From the NCBI GenBank assembly GCA_011371305.1, contig DRQW01000006.1, positions 1 to 34,072 of the forward strand: a stretch of 34,072 bases of DNA, written 5' to 3'. A program made the position numbers and the translations under genes. Positions 8,609-19,672 of the stretch are shown piece after piece; the first letter of the stretch is position 1, and the number at the start of each line of letters is the position of its first letter. The notes beneath the pieces are model-generated. The model had not been told where the DNA came from. It saw only the letters and a program-made list of their open reading frames with translations, and did no database searches. The DNA comes from Anaerolineae bacterium. GTDB lineage: Bacteria; Chloroflexota; Anaerolineae; J102.

Positions 8609-11600
8609 ATGACCCATCCCCTCCACCATCCTTCCCACCATCGCGATGCCTGCGGCATTGGCCTCATCGCCGACATCCCCGGCCGACGCAGCCACGAGAT
8701 CGTGCGCATGGCCATCGATGCGCTCGCGGGCATGGAACACCGCGGGGGCGTGGCCGCGGACGCGGGCACCGGCGATGGCGCCGGCCTCCTCACCCAGATC
8801 CCCATCCGCTTCTTTGGCAAACTGCTCGACCTGCCCCAGACCAAATACGGCGACCTGGCCGTGGGCGTGTTCTTCACCCCGCGCGGGCTTAGCCCCGACA
8901 CCTGGCAGCCCCTGGTGGCTGCCGAACTGGAGGTGTTGGGCGCGCCCATCCTGACCTGGCGCCAAGTCCCGGTCAACGTCTATGCCCTGGGCGAATTCGC
9001 ATCCCGCACCCGCCCCGACATCTGGCAAGTCTTCATCCTCCGACCCGAGAACATCGACCGCAACGAGCCCTTCGAGCGCATCCTCTACCTGGCCCGCCGC
9101 GCCATCGAACGGGCCCTTGCCGCTGCCGGACAGGATATCTACATCGCCTCCCTCTCCAGCCGCACCATCGTGTATAAGGGCCTCATGCTGGGTTCCCAAC
9201 TGGCCAACTTCTACCCCGATCTGGCCGATCCCGACTACCGCAGCGCCATGGTCCTCTTCCACCAGCGGTACGCCACCAACACCGCGCCCGATTGGCGCCG
9301 GGCCCAGCCCTTCCGCCTGCTGGCCCATAACGGCGAGATCAACACCCTGCAGGGGAACATCAACTGGATGCGGGCGCGCATGAAGCAACTGGCCGGGGAG
9401 GATGACTTTGCCCGGGCCATCGCGCCCGTGCTGGAGGAAGCAGGTTCCGACAGCGCCATGCTGGACAACGCGGTGGAAGCCCTGGTGCGCCGCGGGCGGG
9501 AACTGCGCCATGCCATCATGATGCTCACGCCCGAGGCATGGGAGCATGTGAAGGATATGCCCCCGGAACTGCGCGCGTTCTATCGATATCATGCCGCGCT
9601 CACCGAACCCTGGGATGGGCCCGCCGCGTTGGTCTTTGCCGATGGGCGGGTGGCCGGCGCCTCGTTGGACCGCAATGGCCTCCGCCCCCTGCGCTATGTC
9701 CACACCCTGGATGGGCTGCTCATTGCCAGCTCTGAAGCGGGTGCCATCCCCATCCCTGCCGGCCGCATCGTGCGTCGGGGCAAATTGGGGCCCGGCCAGA
9801 TGCTTCTGGCCGACACCCATCGCGGGCGTCTGCTCCTCAACGACGAAGTCAAGGCCGAAGTCAGCAAGCGCCGCCCTTACCTCAAATGGTGCCATAACAA
9901 TTTCTACCACATCGACCGGCTGGAACGCTCCATTCACCATCGCCAAAACTTCCTCTACCAGGATGTGGGAGGGGAACTGGCCGAACCGGTCTATGAAGAG
10001 GGCGTGCTCAGCGACCCCGCGGACGCCACAGGAGCCGATTTGCTGCCTTTAGAGCAGGCTTTCGGCTACACCGTGGAATCGGTGAACATGATGATCAAGC
10101 CCATGGCCATTGCGGGCAAAGAGCCCACGGGCGCCATGGGCGACGACACCCCACCCGCGGTCATGTCCCAGCTGCCCCGCCCCCTCTACCATTACTTTTA
10201 CCAGCGCTTCGCGGAGGTCACCAACCCGCCCATCGACTCCTTGCGCGAACGCTCGGTCATGTCTTTGCAGATGCTCCTGGGGCGGCGGCGCAGCATCTTC
10301 ACCGAAACCCCGGCCCATGCTCGGCTCATCATCCTGGAAAGCCCTGTATTGGACCGGGAGACCATGCGGCTGCTGAAACAGCTGGAGCGGGACCGTCGCA
10401 CCCTTTTCGACGACGCCCACGATGGCCTGCCCTTCTCCTTGGTCCGCATCGACATGACCTTTCCCGTGGACGAAGGGGAAGCGGGCCTGGTCCAGGGGCT
10501 GGACCGCATCACCGCGGAGGCGGAGGAAGCTTTTCGCAACGGCCATAACCTGATCCTGCTCACCGACCGGGCCGTGGGCCCCGATCGCGCGCCCATTCCC
10601 GCGCTGCTGGCCGTAGGCGCGGTGCATCATCACTTGATCCGACAGGGCTTGCGGATGGAGGGGAGCATCCTGGTGGAGGCTGGGGATGTGATCAGTGTGC
10701 ATCGCCTGGCCGCGCTCATCGGTTATGGCGCCAACGGCGTCCACCCCTGGCTGGCCCTGGACACGGCCGCACATCTGGCCGAGGAAGGCCGCCTGAAGGG
10801 TGTAGCCCATCCAGCCACCGCGGAAGCCAATTACCTGCAAGCCCTGGAGATGGGCCTGCTCAAGATCATGGCCAAAATGGGCATCAGCACGGTGGAAAGT
10901 TACTGTGGCGCCCAGATCTTCGAGATCATCGGCCTCAGCCACCAGGTGGTGGACCGCTGTTTCGCGGGCACACCCAACCGGCTGGGTGGCGTCGGCTTCA
11001 ACAAGCTGGCTGACGACGTCCTCTACCGCCATCATCTGGCCTATCACACGCCCGTAGAAAAGCTGGAGCACTGGGGCCAGTTCAAATATCGTCGCCAGGG
11101 CGAGGTGCACGCGCTCACCCCCGAGGTCATCAATGCCCTGCACGAAGCCATCCGCACGCCAGGTGCGCTCAACGGCAACTTCGACCTGGCCTATCAACGT
11201 TATCGCCATTACAGCCAACTGCTGCAAGAAAAGCCTCCCACCGACCTGCGCGACCTGTTGGAAGTCCGCCCCGACCGGGAACCTATCCCCCTGGACGAGG
11301 TCGAGCCGGTGGAGGCCATCTTGCGGCGATTCAGCACCGCGGCCATGAGCTTTGGCGCGCTCAGCCCCGAGGCCCACGAGGTGCTGGCCATGGCCATGAA
11401 CCGCATTGGTGGGCGGTCCAACAGTGGCGAAGGGGGCGAGGACCCTGCCCGCTATGGCACCGAACGTAACAGCGCGGTGAAGCAGGTGGCTTCGGGCCGG
11501 TTCGGCGTCACCCCGGCCTACCTGGTCAGCGCGCAGGAACTGCAGATCAAGATGGCCCAGGGCTCGAAGCCGGGCGAGGGGGGCCACCTGCCTGGCCACA

Positions 11601-13201
11601 AGGTGACGGAGCAGATCGCGGCCATTCGCCTGACCACCCCGGGCGTGCCTCTCATCTCGCCCCCGCCCCACCACGACATCTATTCCATCGAAGATTTAGC
11701 CCAACTTATCGACGATCTGCGCCAGATCAAACCCGAGGCTGAGATCTCGGTGAAGCTGGTGGCGCAAACCGGCGTGGGGGCCATCGCCTCGGGTGTGGCC
11801 AAGGGGCGAGCCAACATCATCCTTATCTCCGGCCACAACGGCGGTACGGGCGCATCCCCTCTCACCTCCATCCGCCATGCCGGCGCGCCCTGGGAGATGG
11901 GCCTGGCCGAGACACAACAGGCCCTGCTGGCCGGGGGCCTGCGAGATCGGGTCATCCTGCGGGCCGATGGGGGGCTGCGCACGGGCCTGGATGTGATCAA
12001 GGCCGCCCTGTTGGGCGCGGATGAGTTTTCCTTCGGCACCCTGGCCATGCTGGCCGAAGGGTGCATCATGGCCCGGGTATGCCACCGCAACACTTGTCCC
12101 GTGGGTGTGGCCACGCAAGACCCCAAACGCCGGGCCAAGTTCCAGGGCCGGGTGGAGCATGTGGTGGCCGCGTTCACCTTCATCGCCCAGGAGGTGCGGG
12201 AGTGGTTGGCCCGGATGGGGTACCGTAGCCTGGACGAGATCATCGGCCGCACCGACCTGCTGGTCCAAAAGCACACCGGCGATCCCGCGCTGGATGCCCT
12301 GGACCTGAGCCCCTTGCTGGTCCGTCCGCCGTCGGACGCGGCCCGGCACTTTGTGCGCTGGCCCGATTACGACGCGCCCAACGCGCTAGGCAATCGGGTG
12401 GCCGAGGCTGCCCTGGCCGCGCTGGCGTTGGACCAGCTCCCCCTGCGCCGGGAGTTCGAGATTCGCAACACGGATCGTGCGGTGGGCGCCCGGCTGAGCG
12501 GACGGCTGGTGCAGTTGGGCTATACCGACCTGCCCGAGGATGCGATCCACTTTACCTTCCGCGGGAGCGCGGGCCAGTCCTTCGGCGCGTTTCTCGCCTC
12601 CGGCGTGCGCTTCACCCTCATCGGCGAGGCCAACGACTATGTGGGCAAGGGCCTGGCCGGGGGCGTTATCGTGGTGCGGCCCGAGGAGGAAGCCACCTAT
12701 CCCTGGCATGAAAATTATCTGGTGGGCAATACCTGCCTGTACGGCGCGACCGGCGGGACGCTCTTCGTAGCAGGCCGTGCGGGTGAACGCTTTGCGGTGC
12801 GCAACAGCCGCGGCCACGCGGTGGTGGAAGGTGTGGGCGATCACGGTTGTGAGTACATGACCGGTGGCGTCGTGGTGGTGTTGGGCCCCACGGGTTATAA
12901 CTTCGGCGCGGGCATGACAGGCGGTCAAGCCTTTGTGCTGGATGATCCCGACTGGCCCCGGTTCCTCAAGCGCATGAACCACGAGCTTGTCTATGCCACC
13001 CGGGTGGCGGATGAAGACGCGGCCAGGCTCCTGCGCGCCATGGTCGAAGCCCACTTCGAGGCGACGGGCAGCCCCCTGGCCGCGGCACTTCTCGATGATT
13101 GGGAGGCTACTCTGCGCCGCTTCTGGCATATCCGGCCCAAATGGATGCGGGATCGCGCGCCCCAGTTTTCCCCATCATCCACATCCATGCGCTCACCGTG
13201 A
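8609..13201 (+). CDS. gltB: Glutamate synthase large subunit
   Basis: Class II GATase start DACGIGLIADI; central and FMN domains (SNSGEGGEDPARYG, KPGEGGHLPGHKV, ISGHNGGTGASPLTSI, CHRNTCPVGVATQ); C-terminal GXGXG domain. About 1530 aa. Confidence 0.98.
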   Translation: MTHPLHHPSHHRDACGIGLIADIPGRRSHEIVRMAIDALAGMEHRGGVAADAGTGDGAGLLTQIPIRFFGKLLDLPQTKYGDLAVGVFFTPRGLSPDTWQPLVAAELEVLGAPILTWRQVPVNVYALGEFASRTRPDIWQVFILRPENIDRNEPFERILYLARRAIERALAAAGQDIYIASLSSRTIVYKGLMLGSQLANFYPDLADPDYRSAMVLFHQRYATNTAPDWRRAQPFRLLAHNGEINTLQGNINWMRARMKQLAGEDDFARAIAPVLEEAGSDSAMLDNAVEALVRRGRELRHAIMMLTPEAWEHVKDMPPELRAFYRYHAALTEPWDGPAALVFADGRVAGASLDRNGLRPLRYVHTLDGLLIASSEAGAIPIPAGRIVRRGKLGPGQMLLADTHRGRLLLNDEVKAEVSKRRPYLKWCHNNFYHIDRLERSIHHRQNFLYQDVGGELAEPVYEEGVLSDPADATGADLLPLEQAFGYTVESVNMMIKPMAIAGKEPTGAMGDDTPPAVMSQLPRPLYHYFYQRFAEVTNPPIDSLRERSVMSLQMLLGRRRSIFTETPAHARLIILESPVLDRETMRLLKQLERDRRTLFDDAHDGLPFSLVRIDMTFPVDEGEAGLVQGLDRITAEAEEAFRNGHNLILLTDRAVGPDRAPIPALLAVGAVHHHLIRQGLRMEGSILVEAGDVISVHRLAALIGYGANGVHPWLALDTAAHLAEEGRLKGVAHPATAEANYLQALEMGLLKIMAKMGISTVESYCGAQIFEIIGLSHQVVDRCFAGTPNRLGGVGFNKLADDVLYRHHLAYHTPVEKLEHWGQFKYRRQGEVHALTPEVINALHEAIRTPGALNGNFDLAYQRYRHYSQLLQEKPPTDLRDLLEVRPDREPIPLDEVEPVEAILRRFSTAAMSFGALSPEAHEVLAMAMNRIGGRSNSGEGGEDPARYGTERNSAVKQVASGRFGVTPAYLVSAQELQIKMAQGSKPGEGGHLPGHKVTEQIAAIRLTTPGVPLISPPPHHDIYSIEDLAQLIDDLRQIKPEAEISVKLVAQTGVGAIASGVAKGRANIILISGHNGGTGASPLTSIRHAGAPWEMGLAETQQALLAGGLRDRVILRADGGLRTGLDVIKAALLGADEFSFGTLAMLAEGCIMARVCHRNTCPVGVATQDPKRRAKFQGRVEHVVAAFTFIAQEVREWLARMGYRSLDEIIGRTDLLVQKHTGDPALDALDLSPLLVRPPSDAARHFVRWPDYDAPNALGNRVAEAALAALALDQLPLRREFEIRNTDRAVGARLSGRLVQLGYTDLPEDAIHFTFRGSAGQSFGAFLASGVRFTLIGEANDYVGKGLAGGVIVVRPEEEATYPWHENYLVGNTCLYGATGGTLFVAGRAGERFAVRNSRGHAVVEGVGDHGCEYMTGGVVVVLGPTGYNFGAGMTGGQAFVLDDPDWPRFLKRMNHELVYATRVADEDAARLLRAMVEAHFEATGSPLAAALLDDWEATLRRFWHIRPKWMRDRAPQFSPSSTSMRSP

Positions 13202-13218
13202 TGCGCGCCTTTGCGCGA

Positions 13219-13746
13219 CTATCGCGACGAAAGGGGCGGATGGGGGCGGAGCACCACATTCCGTTCCTGGTTCCTCCGTTCCAGACGGATGCGGCGGCGC
13301 TCGGCTGCTTCCTCGTACCGCCGTTTTTCATCCTCGGTTTCGGGCAACAGCGGCGGCACAGGTAAACGATTGCCCTCGGCATCCAGGGCGACGAAGGTCA
13401 GATACGCTGAGGAGCAGTGACGTCGCTCGCCCGTCAACGGGTTTTCCGCCTCCACCCGCACCCCGACCTCCATGCTGGACCGAAACGCGCGATTGACCTG
13501 GGCTTTCAGAATCACCACCTCGCCCTGATAGATGGGCGCGCGGAAGTGGAGATCATCCATGCTCGCGGTGACGACGATCTGGCGGGCGTGTCGGGTGGCT
13601 GCGATCCCCGCGCAGATGTCGATCCACGCCATCACCTGGCCACCAAAGGCCGTGCCCAGGGGGTTCGTGTGGGTGGGCAGAACGAGCTGCGTCATCTCCA
13701 CATAGGATTCACACGCGGGCTTGGGGGTTAGTTCGTGCTCGGACAT
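13219..13746 (-). CDS. Acyl-CoA thioesterase (hotdog, YciA/BACH-like)
   Basis: LVLPTHTNPLGTAFGGQVMAWIDICAGIAATRHA...VTASMDDLHFRAPIYQGEVV. ATG at 13746 is preferred over the ORF start. Confidence 0.92.
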   Translation of the reverse strand: MSEHELTPKPACESYVEMTQLVLPTHTNPLGTAFGGQVMAWIDICAGIAATRHARQIVVTASMDDLHFRAPIYQGEVVILKAQVNRAFRSSMEVGVRVEAENPLTGERRHCSSAYLTFVALDAEGNRLPVPPLLPETEDEKRRYEEAAERRRIRLERRNQERNVVLRPHPPLSSR

Positions 13747-13928
13747 GAGGGGATATGTTGTACCATGAAAAGTGGACTGTATCGCGCTTGGCCGCGCGCA
13801 TCGCTTGCCGACGTCAGGCAGTGTACCACAATCCACACGAATACCATACCAGGTTTTCCAAAAAACCAAAAGCAAGATAAAATTACCTTGCTGTTTCCAT
13901 GCGACGACGCTTCGATTAAGGTGCTGCT

Positions 13929-15347
13929 ATGCTCCGCCGAGAGGAGGACGCCAACTACATCATCTTCACCTATCTCAGCGACATCATCCTCACGTTGGTG
14001 GCGCTGTTCATGGCGTATCAAGCGCGTCTGGCCCTTCCCTTTGGCGTCCAACTAACTCCGGAACTCATCCACATCGATGCCGGGTTGTACGTCACCGTCG
14101 TGGTCATCTGGACCATGGTCTTCTTTCTGTTACATGTCTATGACGCCCGGCATACGCTCCGTTGGCCGGATGAATTGAGGACGTTGGCGCTGGCCATCAG
14201 CCTGGCCGCGTTCGTGTTCGCGGGGGTGCTCTACATTTCCTACCGTGATACCCCCAGGCTGATGTTCATCTATTTCATCCTGGCCGACTTCCTCTTCCTC
14301 ATCGGATATCGGTGGACCATGCGCCTGAGCCTGCGCTGGGCCGGCGCCCGGCAGCTCAGCCCCAGGCGGATTTTGATCGTCGGTGCGGGGAGCGTGGGCC
14401 GCGCGGTGGCGCAAAAGATCCACGAACAAGCGTGGACCGGGCTTCAGCTCACCGGGTTTGTGGATGATGACCCCGAAAAACAACAGCGCACCATCGAGGG
14501 GGCCCCGGTCCTGGGCGGCCTGAACGACACCCTGTCCATCGTTGATGACCATAAAATCGACCATGTCGTGTTCGCCTTGCCCCTGCGCGCCCACGAAGCG
14601 TTACGCGACATCGTCCTACGCCTTTACGAACGCCCTGTACGCGTCTTTCTGGTGCCCGATGTCCTGGACCTGGCCTTCTTCCGCGTGACCATGGAGGATT
14701 GGGATGGCATCCCGGTCATGGGGCTGAAGGAGCCGGTCATCGATGGGGTGGACCGCGTGATCAAACGTATCTTCGACCTGGCCGTGGCCACCATCAGCCT
14801 GTTGCTCCTCTGGCCCGTGATGCTGGTCATCGCCATCGCCATCAAGCTCGATTCGCCCGGCCCCATCATCCTCGCTCAGGAACGGGTGGGCGAAAACGGC
14901 CAGATCTTCAAGGTGTACAAATTCCGCTCCATGGTGCAGGATGCAGACAAAATGCTGGACAAAGTCGTCGTCCGCACGCCCGATGGCAAGATCATCCACA
15001 AGCGCAAGGATGATCCCCGGGTGACGCGGGTGGGGCGGTTTATCCGCCGCACCAGTCTGGATGAATTGCCTCAGCTATTCAACGTGCTGAAGGGGGAGAT
15101 GAGCATGGTGGGGCCACGGCCCGAACTCCCCTTCATCGTCCAGAACTATGAGACGTGGCAACACAAGCGCTTTGCCGTGCCACCGGGCATTACCGGTTGG
15201 TGGCAGATCAGCGGGCGCAGCGACAAGCCCATGCACCTTCATACCGAAGATGACCTCTACTACATCAGCCATTATTCTCCTTTACTCGACTTGCAGATTC
15301 TCATCAAAACCATCGGCGTGGTGATCCGCGGGAAGGGCGCCTATTGA
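13929..15347 (+). CDS. Polyprenyl-phosphate sugar phosphotransferase (WbaP/WcaJ type)
   Basis: N-terminal membrane segments, nucleotide-binding fold (ILIVGAGSVGRAVAQKI), C-terminal sugar-transferase domain (FKVYKFRSMVQDAD...RVGRFIRRTSLDELPQLFNVLKGEMSMVGPRPELP). Confidence 0.95.
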   Translation: MLRREEDANYIIFTYLSDIILTLVALFMAYQARLALPFGVQLTPELIHIDAGLYVTVVVIWTMVFFLLHVYDARHTLRWPDELRTLALAISLAAFVFAGVLYISYRDTPRLMFIYFILADFLFLIGYRWTMRLSLRWAGARQLSPRRILIVGAGSVGRAVAQKIHEQAWTGLQLTGFVDDDPEKQQRTIEGAPVLGGLNDTLSIVDDHKIDHVVFALPLRAHEALRDIVLRLYERPVRVFLVPDVLDLAFFRVTMEDWDGIPVMGLKEPVIDGVDRVIKRIFDLAVATISLLLLWPVMLVIAIAIKLDSPGPIILAQERVGENGQIFKVYKFRSMVQDADKMLDKVVVRTPDGKIIHKRKDDPRVTRVGRFIRRTSLDELPQLFNVLKGEMSMVGPRPELPFIVQNYETWQHKRFAVPPGITGWWQISGRSDKPMHLHTEDDLYYISHYSPLLDLQILIKTIGVVIRGKGAY

Positions 15348-15536
15348 AACTGGGGATGGGCTCAGGAAAATGAATATCTCTTCATTTATCAGGAGCTTGG
15401 CGGTCGAGACCGGGGTTTTCCATCGTCTCAGGCTTGTAGCGGGGCCTCGAGGTCTGCTACCATTGGCCTTCGCACGTCATGTACACTTCTCCGATCAGCA
15501 ACATCCCATACCCCATTTTAGGAGTAGATACTTTCG

Positions 15537-18500
15537 ATGAAACCGCGTGATTGGATTCCCATCCTGATACTCACCCTTTCTCTCACCTTCTGGGCTGGTT
15601 CCAGCCTGGCAGCTCCTCCTCCGCCCGAAAAGCAACCCACCAATTCGTTACGCGCCCAGGTTGCCGAAGGCACCAAAGGCCGATGGGAACGCGTATGGCG
15701 TTCCGAGGGACGGTTGAACGACCTCCTGGGCATCGACGACACCACCGTCATCGGCGTCGGCTCCGATGGCATGATCGTCAGCTCCACCGATGGTGGAGTG
15801 TACTGGCATTATCAAGCCCCTGCCGACGGCTATGACCTCTTCGCCATCGCCGGGACTCTGAACAACCTGTGGGCTGTGGGTGAACAAGGCGTGGTGCTGC
15901 GCTCGCAAGATGGTGGCAGTACCTGGCAAGCCATCGATGCGGGAGCGAACGTCACATGGCGCGATGTGGCCGTCGTGGGCAGCGGCAAGGCGTGGCTCGT
16001 CGGCAGTGACGGCCGGATCCGCGCCACCGTCGATGGCGGCGCCAACTGGCAGGACCAAACCAGCGGCGTCACCACCGATCTCACCACCGTCGCCTTCTTT
16101 AGCGATGGGCTCCACGGCATTGCGGCGGGGAAGAACGGCGTCACCCTCTATACCGAGGATGGCGGCGCGACCTGGACACCTACCAGTGCGTCTTCCGCTG
16201 ATATCAACGACATCTTCGTGGCCGAGGACCTGGCCTGGATGGTGGGCGTGGATGGCCGCGTCTATTTCAGTGAGGACTGGGGGGCCACATGGCGCCAACT
16301 GGCCCAACTCTGGTTCCCCATTACCCGCATTCGCATGCTTCCCGGCCAAACCCAGGTGGGCTGGCTGGTTGGGCTCGATGGCCGTATGGCCAAGACCACG
16401 GATGGTGGCGTCACCTGGAAGGCCAACAACGAAGATGAAGGCTATCACCTCTATGCCCTGGGCATCGGCGGCGAAAATGGCGTGTGGGTAGGTGGTTCCG
16501 TGCTGACGCAGGATTGGGGCAACTGGGACAAGACCGGGGATCGGCCAAGCTGGTTCGTGTGGGGAAGTGCCGATGGCGGTGTGACGTGGCGGGCGCTGAT
16601 CACCGGGCTGTATCCCAAGCTCTTCAACATCACGGCTGCCAGTGAACAGGTCGCATATGCGGTCGGCCAGAGGCTGCAAGTGCTCAAAACCGAAGATGGC
16701 GGCTATTCCTGGAGGGAGATCCACCAGGAGCTTTTCGATGCGCCCGGCATGCCCGAACCCAACCCCAATGTGGACCTCATCCTCCATGCCATTTCCTGCG
16801 CGCCCGAAAACCCCAACGATTGCCATGCCGCCGGACGCAATGAGATCATGCTCCACACCACCGACGGCGGCGACACCTGGACCCGGGAGACCATCCCCGG
16901 CGTCGGCCGCTCCATCTACGATGTGGTCATGACCACGGCCCAATCGGGCATCGCGGTCAGCCGGAACTACAACTACTTCACCGAGGATGGCGTCACCTGG
17001 GAGGGGGCGTTCGATAACGGTGTGGGCCGCACCCATCTCGACCTGGACATGATTAACTCATGGCAGGGGGTCGTCTCTACCAAGAAAAACCTGTTCGACT
17101 ATACCCTGGACGCGGGCAGGCATTGGAAGGGATATTTCTTCTACCAGTTCGGCGTATTTTACAACTCGGGCGCAGATGCCTATGACTACGATGGCGACGG
17201 CAACCTGGACTACGCATGGCTGGCCGGATGCATTGCAGAAGGCGATCTGGACGGGCCCTGCCGCGAGGGTGCCATTATCTTCAGCCCCGACGTCCTCAGC
17301 GGCCCCGACAGCTGGCGGGCCCTGTTGCTCGACCCCAACGTGCCCCGGCTGCAGAAAATCGAGATGGTCAATGAACAGACCGGCTGGGCCGTGGGCTTCG
17401 ATGCCACCGTTCTCTTCACCGAGGACGGGGGCAACACCTGGCAGATCCAACCCGTGCCTTCCGACGCCAATCTCTACGGCATGGACGTGTACAACCGGGG
17501 TCTGGTGTATGCGGTCGGGCTGCGCGGCGACATCCTTCGCTATAGCGAACCAGACCGTCGCCTCAAGGCCAACCCGCAATGGCTTAATCGGGTGGATGGA
17601 GACCTGGGCGAGTGGAGCGCGTACAATGCCCGGGACCTCAACAGCGAGGATATGGACACCATCGAGGGCGACGCCCCGGACCCCGATGACCTGAACGCCC
17701 ACGTGCGCGTCCGCTGGGATGATCGGGGCCTCTACCTGGGCATCGACGTCACCGACACGACCCTGGTGACCACGGGTGCGCTGGTCGATCAAATCGGTGT
17801 CGCCCTGGATGGATTGGGGGATGGCGTCGTCGGGGAAGACGACCACACCATCTTCTTCCTGGCCGATGGCTCCGCCCAAGGCCTGCCCGAAGGCGGCCAG
17901 TATGCCCTTACTTCCCGCGCCGAAGGCTATACCATCGAAGCTTTCATCCCCCAAACCACTCTGGGCGGGGATTTCGCGCACTTGCGCAAAATCGGCATCA
18001 ACTTCGCCCTGTATGACGCCCGCCCGGGCGAGGCCGCCTACGCGTCCCAGATGGTCTGGGCTGGCGACGCCCTTTCAGGCGATCCTGAAACGTTCGGCTA
18101 CATCACCCTCTTCCAGTTCGACCGGCTCCAGCCCACACAGACAGCGCTGGCCCAGGCCGAGATCGAGATCGACGGCGACCTGAGTGACTGGACCGACGAA
18201 CATACCTATCCCCTCAGCGCGGCCACAGCCGACAGCATCCAGGGAGAACTCCCGAGCGGGGACGAGGACCTGAGCGGCACGTTCAGAATGCGTTGGTGGG
18301 AAAACTATCTTTTCCTGGGTGTACAGGTCCAGGATGATATTCTGGCCGCGGGCGATTCGGTGGCTGTGGCCTTCGATGTGGATGGCGACAGTCTGTTGAG
18401 CCCGAACGACGTCACTTATCAGTTCTGGCCCGATGGCCGCGTCCTCGCCAACGGATCGCCGTCGAACACCGTCCTGGCCGCGGGTTCCACAACTGACACG

Positions 18501-19355
18501 GGTTACACCATCGAGGTCGCGATCCCGGCTGCCGAACTTGGCGGTCCCTTCCAGGCGACAACCCCACGCCAGACCCTGCATTTCAACTACGGGCTTTTTG
18601 ACGACGATCTCGATACCGGCGAGCTCCAGACCGCGATGAACTGGCAGGGTGCGTCGGTGGATGGCGTGCGCGCGGACTTCGGCTGGCTCGAAATCTCCCC
18701 CATTACCCTGCTGATCAAAGCCGAGTTCGATGATCCCCGATTCCAGGATACTTTCATCAACGAATGGTCACCCACATCCAACTACGACCGCATCGACGTC
18801 CTGCGCATCCGGCCTGGTGGCGTCGAATCCCCCCTGATTCGCCTGGACATCGATGCCATGCTCCCTGAGGGCATTCAGCTCAGCCTGGCTTATCTGGGGC
18901 TCTACACGGTCGATGATCGGGATTCTTCGATGGGCGCCCGCGTCTATCGCCTTCTCAGGCCCTGGGCCGCCTCGGAGGCCACCTGGCAGCAAGCTGCTCA
19001 GGGCCAGCCCTGGGAAGTGCCCGGCGCCAAGGGTACCACCGACCAGGCCGCCACCCCGACCGACGAGAAAAGCCTCGCCCCTATGGGCGCGGGCGGTTCC
19101 TGTGGCGATCGCAACGCGGCCTGGTTTGTGATCACCGAGGATGTGCAGCGCTTCGCCGCGGGCGAGGAACCTAACTACGGCTGGGTGCTACGCGGCCTGG
19201 CAGATGCCCAGATCAACTTCTCCCTGGGCTCAACTCGCCACGGCAATCCCGACTGCCGCCCCGAGGCATACTTCGAATACGTGTTCCCCTCGGGCACCCT
19301 GCCTCAACCCACCCCGGTCGTAAGACACCTCTATCTCCCCCTCATCGTTCCCTAA
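15537..19355 (+). CDS. Large exported protein: Ycf48/BNR-type repeats, two CBM9/DOMON-like domains, DNRLRE-like region
   Basis: Signal peptide; many S/T-x-D-G-G-x-T-W repeats; two DGDLxEW/DGDLSDW sugar-binding-like modules; DTFINEWSPTSNYDRIDVLRIRPGGVESPLIRLDI; C-terminus RHLYLPLIVP. Confidence 0.85.
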   Translation: MKPRDWIPILILTLSLTFWAGSSLAAPPPPEKQPTNSLRAQVAEGTKGRWERVWRSEGRLNDLLGIDDTTVIGVGSDGMIVSSTDGGVYWHYQAPADGYDLFAIAGTLNNLWAVGEQGVVLRSQDGGSTWQAIDAGANVTWRDVAVVGSGKAWLVGSDGRIRATVDGGANWQDQTSGVTTDLTTVAFFSDGLHGIAAGKNGVTLYTEDGGATWTPTSASSADINDIFVAEDLAWMVGVDGRVYFSEDWGATWRQLAQLWFPITRIRMLPGQTQVGWLVGLDGRMAKTTDGGVTWKANNEDEGYHLYALGIGGENGVWVGGSVLTQDWGNWDKTGDRPSWFVWGSADGGVTWRALITGLYPKLFNITAASEQVAYAVGQRLQVLKTEDGGYSWREIHQELFDAPGMPEPNPNVDLILHAISCAPENPNDCHAAGRNEIMLHTTDGGDTWTRETIPGVGRSIYDVVMTTAQSGIAVSRNYNYFTEDGVTWEGAFDNGVGRTHLDLDMINSWQGVVSTKKNLFDYTLDAGRHWKGYFFYQFGVFYNSGADAYDYDGDGNLDYAWLAGCIAEGDLDGPCREGAIIFSPDVLSGPDSWRALLLDPNVPRLQKIEMVNEQTGWAVGFDATVLFTEDGGNTWQIQPVPSDANLYGMDVYNRGLVYAVGLRGDILRYSEPDRRLKANPQWLNRVDGDLGEWSAYNARDLNSEDMDTIEGDAPDPDDLNAHVRVRWDDRGLYLGIDVTDTTLVTTGALVDQIGVALDGLGDGVVGEDDHTIFFLADGSAQGLPEGGQYALTSRAEGYTIEAFIPQTTLGGDFAHLRKIGINFALYDARPGEAAYASQMVWAGDALSGDPETFGYITLFQFDRLQPTQTALAQAEIEIDGDLSDWTDEHTYPLSAATADSIQGELPSGDEDLSGTFRMRWWENYLFLGVQVQDDILAAGDSVAVAFDVDGDSLLSPNDVTYQFWPDGRVLANGSPSNTVLAAGSTTDTGYTIEVAIPAAELGGPFQATTPRQTLHFNYGLFDDDLDTGELQTAMNWQGASVDGVRADFGWLEISPITLLIKAEFDDPRFQDTFINEWSPTSNYDRIDVLRIRPGGVESPLIRLDIDAMLPEGIQLSLAYLGLYTVDDRDSSMGARVYRLLRPWAASEATWQQAAQGQPWEVPGAKGTTDQAATPTDEKSLAPMGAGGSCGDRNAAWFVITEDVQRFAAGEEPNYGWVLRGLADAQINFSLGSTRHGNPDCRPEAYFEYVFPSGTLPQPTPVVRHLYLPLIVP

Positions 19356-19362
19356 CGCTTCA

Positions 19363-19393
19363 AGCCCCCGGTCGCCAGCCGGGGGTTTCTTTT
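19363..19393 (+). terminator. Intrinsic terminator
   Basis: CCCCCGG-tcgccag-CCGGGGG-TTTCTTTT. Confidence 0.9.
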
Positions 19394-19479
19394 ACACCTT
19401 AAAGCCCGTTCTGAAAGTAGAGGTTTCACGCCGAGGCGCCGAGGGCGCAAAGAGAATTAGGCGGCGAGTGGCAGGTGGC

Positions 19480-19542
19480 CTGCGCAACGTAACTTGCCAC
19501 CTGCCACCTGCAAACTTGCATACTTGCAAACCTGCTTAGCGT
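19480..19542. repeat. ACTTGCC/ACCTGCC heptameric-octameric repeat
   Basis: GGCAGGTGGC facing GCCACCTGCC, then ACCTGCAA ACTTGCAT ACTTGCAA ACCTGC. Confidence 0.7.
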
Positions 19543-19672
19543 CCTTGCGGCTCTGTGTGAGATTTTCATCCATATCGGCGAGCTGTCGTTCGTGCCGCCT
19601 GTTCCAAAGATAGAGTTGGTGAACCCGGAAACCGGTAGACCGGGCGAAGGAGCGAATCGGCCCGGTCGCCTT

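Noticed and set aside
8498-13129. Long minus-strand ORFs across gltB (8498-9946, 10049-11674, 12386-13129)
   Set aside because: Antisense shadow ORFs typical of high-GC coding sequence; translations lack recognisable domains and gltB is certain on the plus strand.
15648-17036. 462-aa minus-strand ORF opposite the Ycf48-like repeats
   Set aside because: Its repetitive composition mirrors the repeats of the true plus-strand gene.
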